Below are positions 16,178 to 25,146 of a stretch of 64,000 nucleotides of DNA, in pieces. The notes under the pieces were generated by a model. That model saw only the letters and a program-made list of their open reading frames with translations. It ran no database searches and was not told where the DNA came from. Origin of the DNA: RGIG5299 sp045542315. Its GTDB lineage: Bacteria; Bacillota; Clostridia; Oscillospirales; RGIG5299. The stretch is taken from assembly GCA_045542315.1 (NCBI GenBank), contig JAZQKU010000043.1:1-64000 (forward strand). Direction: 5' to 3'. Numbering within the stretch: position 1 is the stretch's first letter; each line of letters starts with the position of its first letter. Both the position numbers and the translations under genes were made by a program.

Positions 16178-16951
16178 CTATCTGTCAAAAATTTCTTTGA
16201 TTGCTTCTATTGAAACTGCCTTGCCATTTTCACATTCAATGACAACGCCGTTTATAAGAAAAGGGGGCGTGTCTGCCTGAACGAGCTTTTGCTTGCCGCC
16301 GTTTACGAAGCGGTCGATAACCTCTTCCTTGTTTACCCCGAGCACGCTGTTTAACGAGCCGCAAAAGCCTGCGTCGGAGATAAAGGCGGTGCCGCCCTCT
16401 AAAATTTCGGCGTCGTTGGTCTGGGCGTGGGTGTGGGTGCCGATGACCGCCGTTGCGATCCCGTCAAGCCAAAATCCCATTGCTCTTTTCTCACTCGAGG
16501 CCTCGGCGTGAAAGTCAACTATAACTGTATCGGTTTCCTCCTTGAGCCTTAATACCTCACTTTTTGCCGCAATAAACGGATTTTCACATTTTGACACCAT
16601 ATTGACGGTGCCCGAAACCGATATAACTCCGACCTTGAAGCGGACGGCGTCGTAGATAACGCTTCCCACGCCGCTATCGGTGCTCCAATTAAGCGGCCTC
16701 AAAATGTAAGGAATATCAAAAACGTCGCGGCTTCCTCTGTCAAATGAGTGGTTGCCGCCGCTTATAACGTCGGCGCCCGCGGCAAAGATCGCGTTTGCCT
16801 CGTATTCGGTAATTCCGTTTCCGGGTGCGGAATTTTCGCCGTTTACCACCGTGAAATCGGCATTGTATTTGTTTTTAAGCCTCGGAAGCTTATTCACGAG
16901 AAGCTCCACGCCGCCTCTGCCGACAACGTCGGCAATAAAAAGTATTCTCAT
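16178..16951 (-). CDS. ymdB: YmdB-family metallophosphoesterase (2',3'-cyclic nucleotide phosphodiesterase type)
   Basis: The 257-residue protein carries the YmdB/TIGR00282 metal-ligand motifs: ILFIADVVGRGG at the N-terminus, FTVVNGENSAPG, GGNHSFDRG, VDFHAEASSEKRAMG and VIGTHTHAQTND. In Bacillus subtilis YmdB hydrolyses 2',3'-cAMP and affects biofilm and motility decisions, and it often lies near rny. Here it lies between rodA and uppP with gaps of 13 and 10 bp, so it is in an operon with them. The enzymatic call is by homology; the cellular role here is not known. Confidence 0.92.
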   Translation of the reverse strand: MRILFIADVVGRGGVELLVNKLPRLKNKYNADFTVVNGENSAPGNGITEYEANAIFAAGADVISGGNHSFDRGSRDVFDIPYILRPLNWSTDSGVGSVIYDAVRFKVGVISVSGTVNMVSKCENPFIAAKSEVLRLKEETDTVIVDFHAEASSEKRAMGFWLDGIATAVIGTHTHAQTNDAEILEGGTAFISDAGFCGSLNSVLGVNKEEVIDRFVNGGKQKLVQADTPPFLINGVVIECENGKAVSIEAIKEIFDR

Positions 16952-16964
16952 AAAAGCTCCTTTA

Positions 16965-18089
16965 TCACAAGGCTTCCTGCCAATTTTTCTTTTTGTGGCG
17001 CATAACCGACAAAACGAGCCCTACGGCAAGCCATACGGAAAGCATTGAGGAGCCGCCCGCCGAGAAGAAGGGAAGGGTAATGCCGATAACGGGTGTAAGC
17101 CCCACGCACATTCCTATATTGATTATTATCTGCACCAGAAACATTGCCGAAACGCCGACCAGAATGGCCCTTCCGAAGCTGTCGGTGCTTTTTTTGGTAT
17201 TATAAAAAATACGCGATACGATAAAAAGAAGAAGAACGACTGCCGTCATACAGCCGAAAAATCCGAACTCCTCGCCGCAGACGGCGAAGATAAAATCGGT
17301 GTGCTTTGCGGGCAAGGCGTTTGTCTGCGTCATTACCCCTTGCATATAGCCCGCTCCGAAGAACTTTCCGCTTCCCAAAGCGATCTTTGAACGAATGACC
17401 TGATAGCCGTAGCCGAGCGGGTCAAGCTCGGGATTGAAAAGGGTGAGTATTCTGAAGCGCTGCCTGTCCTTCAGAACGAAGTTCCAGATAAAAGGTATTG
17501 CTCCGATAACGGGAACTATGCAAAGCACGAGATATTTGATTCTGAAGCCGGCGGTGATTATCATTATAAGGAAGATAAGACCGTAGACGGTCGCCATTCC
17601 CATATCATTCTGAATAAGCACGCCAACTATATATGCTCCCGCATGCAAAAAGAGGAAAAAGAGATTTTTCGGGTTGTTTATTTCGTCACCGAGATAGCTT
17701 ACGTGTGCCGCGATTGTGACGATGTAAACGAGCTTGATAAACTCGGAGGGCTGAACGGAAACTCCAAACACCACGAGCCAGCTGTTGTTGCCTGCGATCT
17801 CGGGCGCAAAAAGTCCAACCGCCACGAGGGCAAGGACAGCCACCGGCACACAAAACTTTGAGATAGGCTCAAAGAGATGATAGTCGATCAACGAAATAAC
17901 GAGAGCGAGCAAAAGGCCCAAGACCGCGGCGGCGATCTGCACCAGGACCAAACGGTCGGGCGAAACTCCCGCAGGCGGGTTATTTACCGCCGAAATAACG
18001 AGAGCGATTCCGAAAACGGACGCACAAAGAGCGCCTGCCAATAAAGGCAGGTCAAGCGGCTTTATGAAGCCTTGCAAAAGCTTCCTCAT
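16965..18089 (-). CDS. rodA: SEDS-family peptidoglycan polymerase RodA
   Basis: RodA polymerises lipid II into glycan strands during elongation, with a class B PBP partner. The 374-residue protein has about ten membrane segments and the SEDS landmarks: SLIDYHLFEPISKF early, YLVLCIVPVIGAIPF, GSGKFFGAGYMQG, and the catalytic-loop motif LPAKHTDFIFAVCGEEFGF with its conserved Asp. The end SAGGSSMLSVWLAVGLVLSV is also typical. Length and the absence of extended cytoplasmic tails favour RodA over FtsW or SpoVE. It precedes ymdB and uppP in the same orientation. Confidence 0.9.
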   Translation of the reverse strand: MRKLLQGFIKPLDLPLLAGALCASVFGIALVISAVNNPPAGVSPDRLVLVQIAAAVLGLLLALVISLIDYHLFEPISKFCVPVAVLALVAVGLFAPEIAGNNSWLVVFGVSVQPSEFIKLVYIVTIAAHVSYLGDEINNPKNLFFLFLHAGAYIVGVLIQNDMGMATVYGLIFLIMIITAGFRIKYLVLCIVPVIGAIPFIWNFVLKDRQRFRILTLFNPELDPLGYGYQVIRSKIALGSGKFFGAGYMQGVMTQTNALPAKHTDFIFAVCGEEFGFFGCMTAVVLLLFIVSRIFYNTKKSTDSFGRAILVGVSAMFLVQIIINIGMCVGLTPVIGITLPFFSAGGSSMLSVWLAVGLVLSVMRHKKKNWQEAL

Positions 18090-18119
18090 TCGCTTTCGTT
18101 CCTCTCTGCTTTAATAAAT

Positions 18120-19400
18120 TTATTCAGCCGATTCAAAAACCTCGCCGTCGGCGGCAAGCTCAAGAGCCGCCGTGGCTTCCGATTCCGAAAGCCCGGAAAC
18201 GCCCTTTAATTTCGAGCGTATCATTCTCGAACGGGTGCCGATAAGGGTGTCGAGATCCTTGCTTGCGTCGTCAAGCTTTTTCTGAGTCTTTTCCAAAAGA
18301 CCGCCGAACTTATCGAATTCGGTCTTTACTGCGCCTAAAATGCTCCATACCTCACTTGAGCGCTTCTGTATTTTAAGGGTCTGGAAGCCCATCTGCAGGC
18401 TGTTTAAAAGCGCCGCTACGGTTGACGGACCGCAGACGTTTATTTTATATTCCCGCAAAAGCGCTTCGATAAGCTCGCCCTTTGCCGCCTCGGCGTAAAG
18501 ACCCTCGGAGGGTAAGAACATGATCGCAAAATCGGTGGTAACGGGGGGTGCTACGTATTTTTCCGAAATGGATCTTGCCTCGGCCTTAAAAGCTCTGTGA
18601 AGCTCCTTCCTTGCGGCCTCAACAGCCGACTTGTCGCCGGATTCGTAGGCATCGAGAAGATGGTTGTAGGTTATGACGGGGAATTTCGAGTCGATAGGCA
18701 GATAAACGGGATCCTCGCCCTTTCCGGGAAGCTTCACAACGAAGTCAACGCGGTCAAGACTTCCTGACGTTACTGCAAACTGCTTTTCCCAAAGCTTTTG
18801 GGGAAGTATCTCGGTGAGAATGCTTTCAAGCTGTATCTCTCCCATATTTCCGCTTGCCTTTACGTTGGTAAGGGCGTTTTTGAGGTCACCCACGCTTGAT
18901 GCGAGCGACTGCATCTCTCCAAGCCCCTTTTGCACCGCTTCAAGCCTTTCGGAAACGGTGTTGAAGGATTGGGCAAAGCGCTCGTTTAAGGTCTTTTGGA
19001 GCTTTTCGTCAACAACTACCTTTATTTCGTTAAGCTTCGTTTCGTTTTCCTTTTTCATTCCGTCAATGCTTTTTTCTGTGTTTTCCTTTATGGCATTAAG
19101 ACTCTTTTCGTTTGATTCGGCAAAGGTTTTGAAGCGAGAGTCCATTGAATTGGAAAGATCGTTTACCGTTTTGCGGAGAGTTTCCATCGAGTTGTTCTGA
19201 TTTTCCGAAACGGTGCGGCTTATTTCCGAAACCGATTTAAGCTGCAGGGCAATAAGAGCGTTATCTCTTTCTGCGCGCTCGTCGATTATCTTCTTTATTT
19301 CGTCGGTGTTGCTCTTTTGCTTTTTCGTTACCACCGCAATAAGCGCCGCGGCGGAAAAAAGACAGGCAAGAGCGGAAAGCACAACTGCAATCGTTTCCAT
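18120..19400 (-). CDS. rmuC: RmuC-family protein (DNA recombination limiting)
   Basis: RmuC proteins limit recombination at inverted repeats and carry a PD-(D/E)XK-like nuclease fold. The 426-residue protein has an N-terminal membrane anchor (TIAVVLSALACLFSAAALIAVV), a long coiled coil (about residues 30-190, many Glu/Lys/Asn heptads) and the RmuC core: NMGEIQLESILTEILP, DFVVKLPG, LPIDSKFPVITYNHLL and FAIMFLPSEGLYAEA. The ATG at 19400 is preceded by AAGGA; a TTG-like upstream start is unlikely. It begins the minus-strand run rmuC-rodA-ymdB-uppP-ftsK-mrp. Its molecular role in Clostridia has not been worked out to my knowledge. Confidence 0.93.
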   Translation of the reverse strand: METIAVVLSALACLFSAAALIAVVTKKQKSNTDEIKKIIDERAERDNALIALQLKSVSEISRTVSENQNNSMETLRKTVNDLSNSMDSRFKTFAESNEKSLNAIKENTEKSIDGMKKENETKLNEIKVVVDEKLQKTLNERFAQSFNTVSERLEAVQKGLGEMQSLASSVGDLKNALTNVKASGNMGEIQLESILTEILPQKLWEKQFAVTSGSLDRVDFVVKLPGKGEDPVYLPIDSKFPVITYNHLLDAYESGDKSAVEAARKELHRAFKAEARSISEKYVAPPVTTDFAIMFLPSEGLYAEAAKGELIEALLREYKINVCGPSTVAALLNSLQMGFQTLKIQKRSSEVWSILGAVKTEFDKFGGLLEKTQKKLDDASKDLDTLIGTRSRMIRSKLKGVSGLSESEATAALELAADGEVFESAE

Positions 19401-19547
19401 AAATAAACGTCCTTTTCGCAATTTAATAGTTGATTTAATAATACCTCATAATATTATAACAAATAATTTAAATAATTTAAAGGGCTTTTTGCAAAAAAGT
19501 GGCGAAAAAATATAAAAAATTTTATAATGAAATTTAGTAAAAAGTTA

Positions 19548-19576
19548 TTGACAAACGATAATACGTGTGATACAAT
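19548..19576 (+). promoter_or_regulatory. SigA promoter of the DUF2975-HTH-DUF4173 operon
   Basis: A perfect TTGACA (19548-19553) and TACAAT (19571-19576) are 17 bp apart, 23 bp before the first start codon. Confidence 0.85.
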
Positions 19577-19599
19577 ATTTAACGAAAGAGGTGTTTTTT

Positions 19600-20046
19600 A
19601 TGTTAAACTACAAACGCTCTGCAAGATTTACTCTCTGGGTGCTTGCAATAGGGTCGGCGGCGCTTCTGGCGCTCTTTATCGGTGCTCCGTTTTTAATGCC
19701 GTTTCTTGAAAAGATCGGTCACGGCACAAAAACAGAATACACCGTTTTTCTCGTGGCATTTTACATTACGGCAACCCTCGGATTTGCGGTGATCGCACTG
19801 CTTTTCAAGCTTTTGAAAAACGTTATCGGAGAGCGTCTTTTCGTCACCGAAAACGTGAAGCTTTTAAATGCGGTGTCCTATCTCTGCTTTGCGGTAGTAC
19901 CCGTTTGCTTTGCGGCGGGATTCTGGTTTATCACTCTGTTTGCCTTCTCACTTGCGGCACTTTTTATGGGATTTGTGGTGCGTATCGTAATGCACTCCTT
20001 TGAATATGCCGTCGAAATAAAAGAAGAAAACGAACTTACCGTGTGA
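19600..20046 (+). CDS. DUF2975 family membrane protein
   Basis: The 148-residue protein has four membrane segments (about residues 8-30, 48-70, 88-108, 110-132). The pattern LLFKLLKNVIGERLFVTENVKLLNAVSYLCF is the conserved loop of DUF2975. In Bacillus the DUF2975 protein YoaS is encoded directly before the small HTH protein YozG, exactly as here. The ATG at 19600 follows AGAGGTG; an upstream GTG at 19567 overlaps the promoter -10 and is not used. The function is unknown; the pairing suggests a membrane protein that controls or is controlled by the adjacent regulator. Confidence 0.85.
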   Translation: MLNYKRSARFTLWVLAIGSAALLALFIGAPFLMPFLEKIGHGTKTEYTVFLVAFYITATLGFAVIALLFKLLKNVIGERLFVTENVKLLNAVSYLCFAVVPVCFAAGFWFITLFAFSLAALFMGFVVRIVMHSFEYAVEIKEENELTV

Positions 20047-20056
20047 GGTGCGAAAT

Positions 20057-20266
20057 ATGCCTATAATAGTAAATCTCGACGTAATGCTCGCAAAGCGTAA
20101 AATGGCATCAAACGAGCTTGCCGCAAAGATCAATATAACCACTGCAAACCTTTCGATTTTAAAGACGGGCAAGGCAAAGGCTGTGCGCTTCCAGACCCTT
20201 GAAAAGATCTGTAAGGAGCTTGATTGCCAGCCCGGCGACATTCTGGAATACAGAAAAGAGGAATAA
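20057..20266 (+). CDS. Small helix-turn-helix regulator, YozG-like
   Basis: This 69-residue protein is a bare Xre-type HTH: MPIIVNLDVMLAKRKMASNELAAKINITTANLSILKTGKAKAVRFQTLEKICKELDCQPGDILEY. The motif ILKTGKAKAVRF and the ending CQPGDILEY are typical of the YozG/YdaS-like group that accompanies DUF2975. The start at 20057 follows GAGGTG that overlaps the end of the DUF2975 gene, so the two are made together. It is followed after two bases by the DUF4173 gene. Confidence 0.9.
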   Translation: MPIIVNLDVMLAKRKMASNELAAKINITTANLSILKTGKAKAVRFQTLEKICKELDCQPGDILEYRKEE

Positions 20267-20268
20267 TT

Positions 20269-21813
20269 ATGGAAAACGTTTTTTCTCCCGAAAAAGCAAC
20301 GTCGGGAAACGGAAGGATAATGTCGCAAAGAGAAAAAACCGTCTTCGCATTTGTTTTTCTTGCATTAAGCTTTATGATCGTTTCTCTGGGCTTTTTCGGA
20401 GGAATGAGGCTGGGACTCACCGTTTCTCTTTTTGCGGTTTTTGTTGCCGCCACCGTCTATTTCCGCGGCTTCCCGAGAATAACCTTCTTCGGCGCCGCAA
20501 TGGGAATTTTTGCTGTTCTGACCTCGGCGGTCTTCGCTCTTCACACCGACGTTTACGGGAATTTTATAGCCTTTAATACGGTGATATGGTGCAGTTCCGT
20601 CTATCTTATAGAGATATCGGGAACGGCGCGTTTTTTCTCGGGCTGCTGGCTCTATATAATCGATATATTAAGGGTAATATTCGTAAATCCCTTCCGCTAT
20701 ATCGGAAACGCCTTCAGGGTGACGGTTCCGCCCCTTTCGGATAAATCCAAAAAGACGGCGGGCTACGCGATTGCGGGCGTTGTGCTTGCCCTTATATTCC
20801 TTCCCGTCATCGTTCCGCTTCTCATTTCGGCAGACGTTGCATTTTCCTCCCTGATGGAAAGAATATTCGGAGATATCGGTGAAATTATTGCCGAAATAAT
20901 TTTGAGCCTTATCCTTTTTCCGCTTGTGATGTCCCTCTTTTTCGGACTTCGAAGCGGTGCCGATACCCCGAAGAAAAAGCCCGATCCGGACGACGTAAAC
21001 AAGCTCAAGCGCCTTGAGCCGATAATGTTTAACGTTTTGCTTTCGGCAATTTCGGTCTTTTATCTCATCTATCTTTTCTCACAGCTTGCCTATTTCTTCA
21101 ATGCATTTTCGGGCATTTTACCCGAAAGCTACGATTTTACCTACGCCGACTATGCCCGTCGCGGCTTTTTTGAAATGACGGCGATAGCCGCAATAAATCT
21201 TTTCCTCCTGTTCGTTTCCAACGCCTTCTCAAAGGAAAACGGAAGGAACGTCTATTTAAAAGCCGTTTCGGTCTTTGTCTGCGTTTTCACCGAGATAATC
21301 GCGGCTACCTCTCTTTCCAAAATGGTGATGTATATAAACGCTTACGGACTTACAAAGCTCCGTATTATAACCTCGATTTTCACCGTTTTCATCTTTTTGG
21401 TGGTGATTTTTGCCGCTCTTAAAATAATTGTCAGGCGCTTCTCTTATATGAAAGCGGTAATTTTAACGGCGGTTATTTTAAACGCGGCTACCGCCCTTGT
21501 CGGCATCGACAGAACGGTTGCGGCCTACAACACCGAGGCGTATTTCAGCGGAAAGCTTGAAAAGGTTGACGTTTCCACCGTTTCGGAGCTCGGCGACGCG
21601 GGCGTGCCTTATCTCGTAAGGCTTGCTTATGCCGACGACCCGAAGGTAGCAAAGGAAGCAAGACGTGAGCTTAAGGCGGAAAGCCACCGTTATCTTGAGA
21701 AAAATGCAGACGGAAGCTTTGTGAAAAAGCCGCAAAAATTCTTAAGAGGCTACAACGTGACCTACGAGGCGGCGGCAAACGCCGTTTTTAAAAATTCGGA
21801 GCTGCTTAACTGA
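20269..21813 (+). CDS. DUF4173 (DUF4153-like) polytopic membrane protein
   Basis: The 514-residue protein has about twelve membrane segments and the DUF4173 landmark INLFLLFVSNAFSKENG plus the SGCWLYIIDILRVIFVNPFRYI region near residue 130. A short soluble C-terminal part (about 430-514) follows the last membrane segment. The ATG at 20269 follows AGAGGA in the end of the HTH gene. DUF2975-HTH-DUF4173 operons recur in Clostridia; their function is not known to me. The protein probably acts in the membrane together with the DUF2975 partner. Confidence 0.82.
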   Translation: MENVFSPEKATSGNGRIMSQREKTVFAFVFLALSFMIVSLGFFGGMRLGLTVSLFAVFVAATVYFRGFPRITFFGAAMGIFAVLTSAVFALHTDVYGNFIAFNTVIWCSSVYLIEISGTARFFSGCWLYIIDILRVIFVNPFRYIGNAFRVTVPPLSDKSKKTAGYAIAGVVLALIFLPVIVPLLISADVAFSSLMERIFGDIGEIIAEIILSLILFPLVMSLFFGLRSGADTPKKKPDPDDVNKLKRLEPIMFNVLLSAISVFYLIYLFSQLAYFFNAFSGILPESYDFTYADYARRGFFEMTAIAAINLFLLFVSNAFSKENGRNVYLKAVSVFVCVFTEIIAATSLSKMVMYINAYGLTKLRIITSIFTVFIFLVVIFAALKIIVRRFSYMKAVILTAVILNAATALVGIDRTVAAYNTEAYFSGKLEKVDVSTVSELGDAGVPYLVRLAYADDPKVAKEARRELKAESHRYLEKNADGSFVKKPQKFLRGYNVTYEAAANAVFKNSELLN

Positions 21814-21899
21814 ATCAAAGCCAATAAAAACGCGGGAAGCATCGGGTTGTACCATAAAGGACAGTTTTACCCACCAGTAGAAAAAACAAAAAACGAAGA

Positions 21900-21928
21900 T
21901 TGATTTTCTGTCAGTTTTGAAATATAAT
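21900..21928 (+). promoter_or_regulatory. Promoter of the lipoprotein gene inside the inverted-repeat module
   Basis: TTGATT (21900-21905) and TATAAT (21923-21928) are 17 bp apart. Confidence 0.75.
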
Positions 21929-21999
21929 AGTGTGTGTTTAACACTGTGCATAAAGATGTTTTCTTACGATAAATAGAATATGACGAAGGAGGCTTTATC

Positions 22000-22485
22000 A
22001 TGAGACATGTAAAGTTAATCATAGCAACTATCATTATTTGCATTGTTTTTTCTTCTTGTAGCACCGTAGGTAGCAGACGAACCGAATACTTTGGTTTCAA
22101 AATAAGTGTGTTTACTGTTATAGAGGAGAAAGACACACATGGTTTTCATGGTGATGGCTCGTATTATCTAATTTTGGACTGCTCAGAAAAAAGAGCGCAA
22201 GCAACGGAACTTATTAGGGGTTGGACACCGCTTCCTCTTACGGAGAATTTGCAGTTGATTATGTATGGCGGTGAAAAAGATGGTGTAGTCTATTGCCATA
22301 ATCTCGCAGAAGAAGCACATTGGCCTATTATCAACAACGGTGTTTATAAATTTGTTGACCGCCACTCGGAAGCAAGCGGCAAGTCAGATGACACAAACCT
22401 ATTCAGCAGATACTCTTTTAATTTTTCTATTGCAGCATATGATTTAGACACTAACACATTGTATTATTTTGAATTTGACACTTAA
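22000..22485 (+). CDS. Small lipoprotein of unknown function
   Basis: The 161-residue protein starts with a lipoprotein signal (MRHVKLIIATIIICIVFSSC) with the lipidated Cys at residue 20. The mature part has mixed beta strands (YFGFKISVFTVIEEKD, YYLILDCSEKRAQA) and no family I recognise. The promoter, the AAGGAGG ribosome site and a terminator are all inside the inverted-repeat module, so the gene travels as a self-contained unit. Its codons are much more A/T-rich than those of the flanking operons, consistent with transfer. Confidence 0.75.
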   Translation: MRHVKLIIATIIICIVFSSCSTVGSRRTEYFGFKISVFTVIEEKDTHGFHGDGSYYLILDCSEKRAQATELIRGWTPLPLTENLQLIMYGGEKDGVVYCHNLAEEAHWPIINNGVYKFVDRHSEASGKSDDTNLFSRYSFNFSIAAYDLDTNTLYYFEFDT

Positions 22486-22532
22486 TTGTTAGCCCAATCC
22501 GATTTGTCTAACAGATTTACACCGCACCAAAG

Positions 22533-22562
22533 CGTCCCTTTACACAAGGGAGGCTTTTTTGT
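22533..22562 (+). terminator. Terminator of the lipoprotein gene
   Basis: GCGTCCCT and AGGGAGGC pair around a seven-base loop (one mismatch) and are followed by TTTTTT. Confidence 0.75.
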
Positions 22563-22617
22563 TCACCTATGACTTGTCAATTTTCCTGACAAGCACTGCA
22601 TTTGTGTCCACAAATGC

Positions 22618-22657
22618 AAAAATACGGCATACCTCTTTCGAGATATACCGCATTTTT
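22618..22657. repeat. A5/T5-capped hairpin next to the right inverted repeat
   Basis: AAAAATACGGCATACCTC and GAGATATACCGCATTTTT pair with a few mismatches. It is followed directly by TTTTTGAAAACTGTCCTTAAG; the same arrangement (hairpin, then TTTTTGACTGTCCTTTAG) recurs at 25867-25918. Two smaller hairpins precede it (CTTGTCA/TGACAAG at 22572-22592, GCATTTGTG/CACAAATGC near 22598-22617). Confidence 0.6.
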
Positions 22658-22759
22658 GAAAACTGTCCTTAAGAGTGCAACTCTATAGCTTTCCGCGTTT
22701 TTATTTTCAAAAATCTGTCGAAATAGCGAAAGTTAAGAGGAAAAAACGAAAATATTTAC

Positions 22760-22788
22760 TTGATTATAAACTACATTGATGTTATAAT
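22760..22788 (+). promoter_or_regulatory. SigA promoter of iorA-iorB-ACT
   Basis: TTGATT (22760-22765) and TATAAT (22783-22788) are 17 bp apart, 29 bp before the iorA start. Confidence 0.8.
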
Positions 22789-22817
22789 ATAATATACACA
22801 ATTAAAGACTGGAGCAA

Positions 22818-24560
22818 ATGAAAATGAAAAAACTCATGCTCGGAAACGACGCCGTCGCAAGAGGACTCTACGAGGGCGGACTTTCTTTTGCCTCAAGCTA
22901 TCCCGGTACCCCTTCAACCGAAATAACCGAGGCAATAGCAAAATACGATGAAATATACAGCGAATGGGCGCCCAACGAAAAGGTTGCGGCGGAAGCGGCA
23001 TTCGGTGCAAGCGTTGCGGGAGCAAAAAGCTTTTGCGCAATGAAGCACGTAGGTCTTAACGTTGCGGCAGACCTTTTATATACCGCATCATATACCGGCG
23101 TTAACGGTGGCTTCGTAATCGCCGTAGCCGATGATCCCGGAATGCACTCCTCCCAGAACGAGCAGGACAGCCGTCATCACGCTATCGCCTCAAAGGCAAT
23201 GATGATAGAGCCCTCCGATTCGGCAGATTGCCTTAATTTCGCAAAGGATGCGCTTTATCTTTCCGAAAAGTTCGATACCCCCGTTATCCTTCGTCTTTCA
23301 ACGAGAGTTTCTCACTCGCAGTCTATCGTTGAAATCGGCGAAAGAGGAAACGCCGATAAGAAAAAATACGAGAAAAACATAGGCAAATTCGTTATGATGC
23401 CCGGCAACGCCATCAAGCGTCACGTTGACGTTGAAAACCGCCTTGTTGAAATAAGAAAATGGTCCGAAAGCTGTAAGCTCAACAAAACCGAGTTAAACGG
23501 CTCGAAGATAGGCGTTATCACCGCGGGCATTTCATATCAGTATGCGAAGGAAGCACTCGGCGATTCTGCCGACTATCTGAAGCTCGGCGTTGTCAATCCG
23601 CTTCCCGTAGATATAATCAAAAGCTTCTGCGAAAGCCACGAGACCGTATGGGTGCTTGAGGAGCTTGACGATATAATCGAGACCCATTGCAGAAAGCTGG
23701 GCCTTTCGGTAAAGGGTAAGGAATTCTTCTCCCTTCGCGGCGAATACACCGCAACCGAGATAAAGAAGGTCATAAAGGGAGAGATAACCGAAACGGTAAA
23801 GGCTCCCGAGGCGGCTCCCGTCCGTCCTCCGGTAATGTGCCCCGGCTGCCCCCACAGAGGCGTGTTCTACGTGCTTTCAAAGCTTAAGCTCTACGTCAGC
23901 GGCGATATCGGCTGCTACACCCTCGGCGCCGCCGCTCCTCTTTCGGCAATCGACACCACAATATGCATGGGCGCTTCGGTTTCAATGCTTCACGGCTTCA
24001 ATATTGCAAACGGTGCGGCAAACGAAAAGGTGAAGTCGGTTGCGGTAATCGGCGATTCGACCTTCATGCATTCGGGCATAACCGGACTTATCGATATTGC
24101 CTACAACAGAAGCAACTCCACCGTAATAATTCTCGATAACTCAATAACCGGTATGACGGGTCATCAGCAGAACCCCACGACCGGCAAAAACATAAAGGGA
24201 GATCCCACGGCTGCCGTTTCGCTTGAAGCGCTTGTGAAATCCATCGGCATCGAGCTCGTTTCAATAGTCGATCCCTTCGATATAAAAACTCTCGAAACAA
24301 CGATAAAGGAATACACCGCCCTCGATACTCCCTCGGTGATCATCTGCCGCCGTCCCTGCGCGCTTCTTAAATACGTAAAGCCCTCGGCTCCCGTATCCAT
24401 CGATGCGAAAAAGTGCGTAAGCTGCGGAATGTGTCTCAAGGCAGGCTGTCCCGCAATAGTTAAGAAAGACGGCAAAATGCAGATAAACCACGTGCTTTGC
24501 ACAGGCTGCGGTCTTTGCGAAAAGATATGCGCACTCGGCGCCATCGGTAAGGAGGCATAA
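22818..24560 (+). CDS. iorA: Indolepyruvate ferredoxin oxidoreductase, alpha subunit
   Basis: IorAB oxidatively decarboxylates aryl 2-oxoacids (indolepyruvate, phenylpyruvate) to aryl-acetyl-CoA with ferredoxin as electron acceptor, in aromatic amino-acid catabolism. The 580-residue alpha subunit has an N-terminal pyrimidine-binding half (MKHVGLNVAADLLYTA, DDPGMHSSQNEQDSR), a thiamine-diphosphate half (MCPGCPHRGVFYVL, GDIGCYTLG, VIGDSTFMHSGITGL, ILDNSITGMTGHQQNP) and two C-terminal [4Fe-4S] motifs (CVSCGMCLKAGC and CTGCGLCEKIC). The order and length are normal. The small ferredoxin at 5.4 kb is a plausible partner. Confidence 0.96.
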   Translation: MKMKKLMLGNDAVARGLYEGGLSFASSYPGTPSTEITEAIAKYDEIYSEWAPNEKVAAEAAFGASVAGAKSFCAMKHVGLNVAADLLYTASYTGVNGGFVIAVADDPGMHSSQNEQDSRHHAIASKAMMIEPSDSADCLNFAKDALYLSEKFDTPVILRLSTRVSHSQSIVEIGERGNADKKKYEKNIGKFVMMPGNAIKRHVDVENRLVEIRKWSESCKLNKTELNGSKIGVITAGISYQYAKEALGDSADYLKLGVVNPLPVDIIKSFCESHETVWVLEELDDIIETHCRKLGLSVKGKEFFSLRGEYTATEIKKVIKGEITETVKAPEAAPVRPPVMCPGCPHRGVFYVLSKLKLYVSGDIGCYTLGAAAPLSAIDTTICMGASVSMLHGFNIANGAANEKVKSVAVIGDSTFMHSGITGLIDIAYNRSNSTVIILDNSITGMTGHQQNPTTGKNIKGDPTAAVSLEALVKSIGIELVSIVDPFDIKTLETTIKEYTALDTPSVIICRRPCALLKYVKPSAPVSIDAKKCVSCGMCLKAGCPAIVKKDGKMQINHVLCTGCGLCEKICALGAIGKEA

Positions 24561-24563
24561 GAA

Positions 24564-25130
24564 ATGGGAAATATAATGATAGTCGGCGTAGGCGGTCAGG
24601 GAACCCTTCTTGCCTCACGCATACTCGGAAACGTTTTTCTTGCAGAGGGCTACGACGTCAAGGTGAGCGAGGTTCACGGAATGAGCCAGCGCGGCGGTTC
24701 GGTAGTTACCTACGTTAAATACGGCAAGGAAGTCTTTTCACCCATAATAGAAAAGGGCGGAGCCGATATAATTCTGGCTTTTGAAAAGCTCGAGGCTCTC
24801 CGCTACTGTGAATATCTCAAAAAGGGCGGCAGACTTATTGCAAATATTCAGGAAATAGACCCCATGCCCGTAATTACGGGTGCGGCAAAATACCCCGAGA
24901 ATATAATCGAAAAGCTTGAGGCGCTCGGTCAGTCGGTAACCGCGGTTGACGCGCTTGCTCTTGCAAACGAGGCGGGCAACGCCAAAGCTATCAACGTAGT
25001 ACTTCTCGGTGTCGGAGCAAAAAGCTCCGAGATCAAAAAGGAAAAATGGATAGAGGCAATAAAGGCAACGGTGCCCGCAAAGCTTCTTGATATTAACCTT
25101 AAAGCATTCGAGCTCGGATATAATTATTGA
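24564..25130 (+). CDS. iorB: Indolepyruvate ferredoxin oxidoreductase, beta subunit
   Basis: The 188-residue gamma-type domain starts NIMIVGVGGQGTLLASRILG, with the GVGGQG CoA/nucleotide-binding loop, and continues SEVHGMSQRGGSVVTYVKYG, the family signature of the 2-oxoacid:ferredoxin oxidoreductase gamma domain. The gap to iorA is three bases, and the AAGGAGG ribosome site lies in the iorA end, so the two subunits are co-translated in step. Confidence 0.95.
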   Translation: MGNIMIVGVGGQGTLLASRILGNVFLAEGYDVKVSEVHGMSQRGGSVVTYVKYGKEVFSPIIEKGGADIILAFEKLEALRYCEYLKKGGRLIANIQEIDPMPVITGAAKYPENIIEKLEALGQSVTAVDALALANEAGNAKAINVVLLGVGAKSSEIKKEKWIEAIKATVPAKLLDINLKAFELGYNY

Positions 25131-25146
25131 TAGAGAGGTAAAGAAG

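Larger units (their letters stand above)
21823..22705. mobile_element. 883-bp AT-rich module framed by ~46-bp imperfect terminal inverted repeats
   Basis: The segment 21823-21868 and the reverse complement of 22659-22705 align over 47 columns with seven mismatches and one gap; the outer 13 bases (AATAAAAACGCGG) and the inner 14 (AAGGACAGTTTT with flanks) are identical. Between them lie a promoter, one lipoprotein gene, a terminator and two hairpins, all clearly richer in A/T than the neighbours. No transposase is present. This looks like a non-autonomous mobile unit or a MITE that captured a gene. TCAAA occurs just outside both ends but not flush with them, so a target duplication is uncertain. 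Confidence 0.55.
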
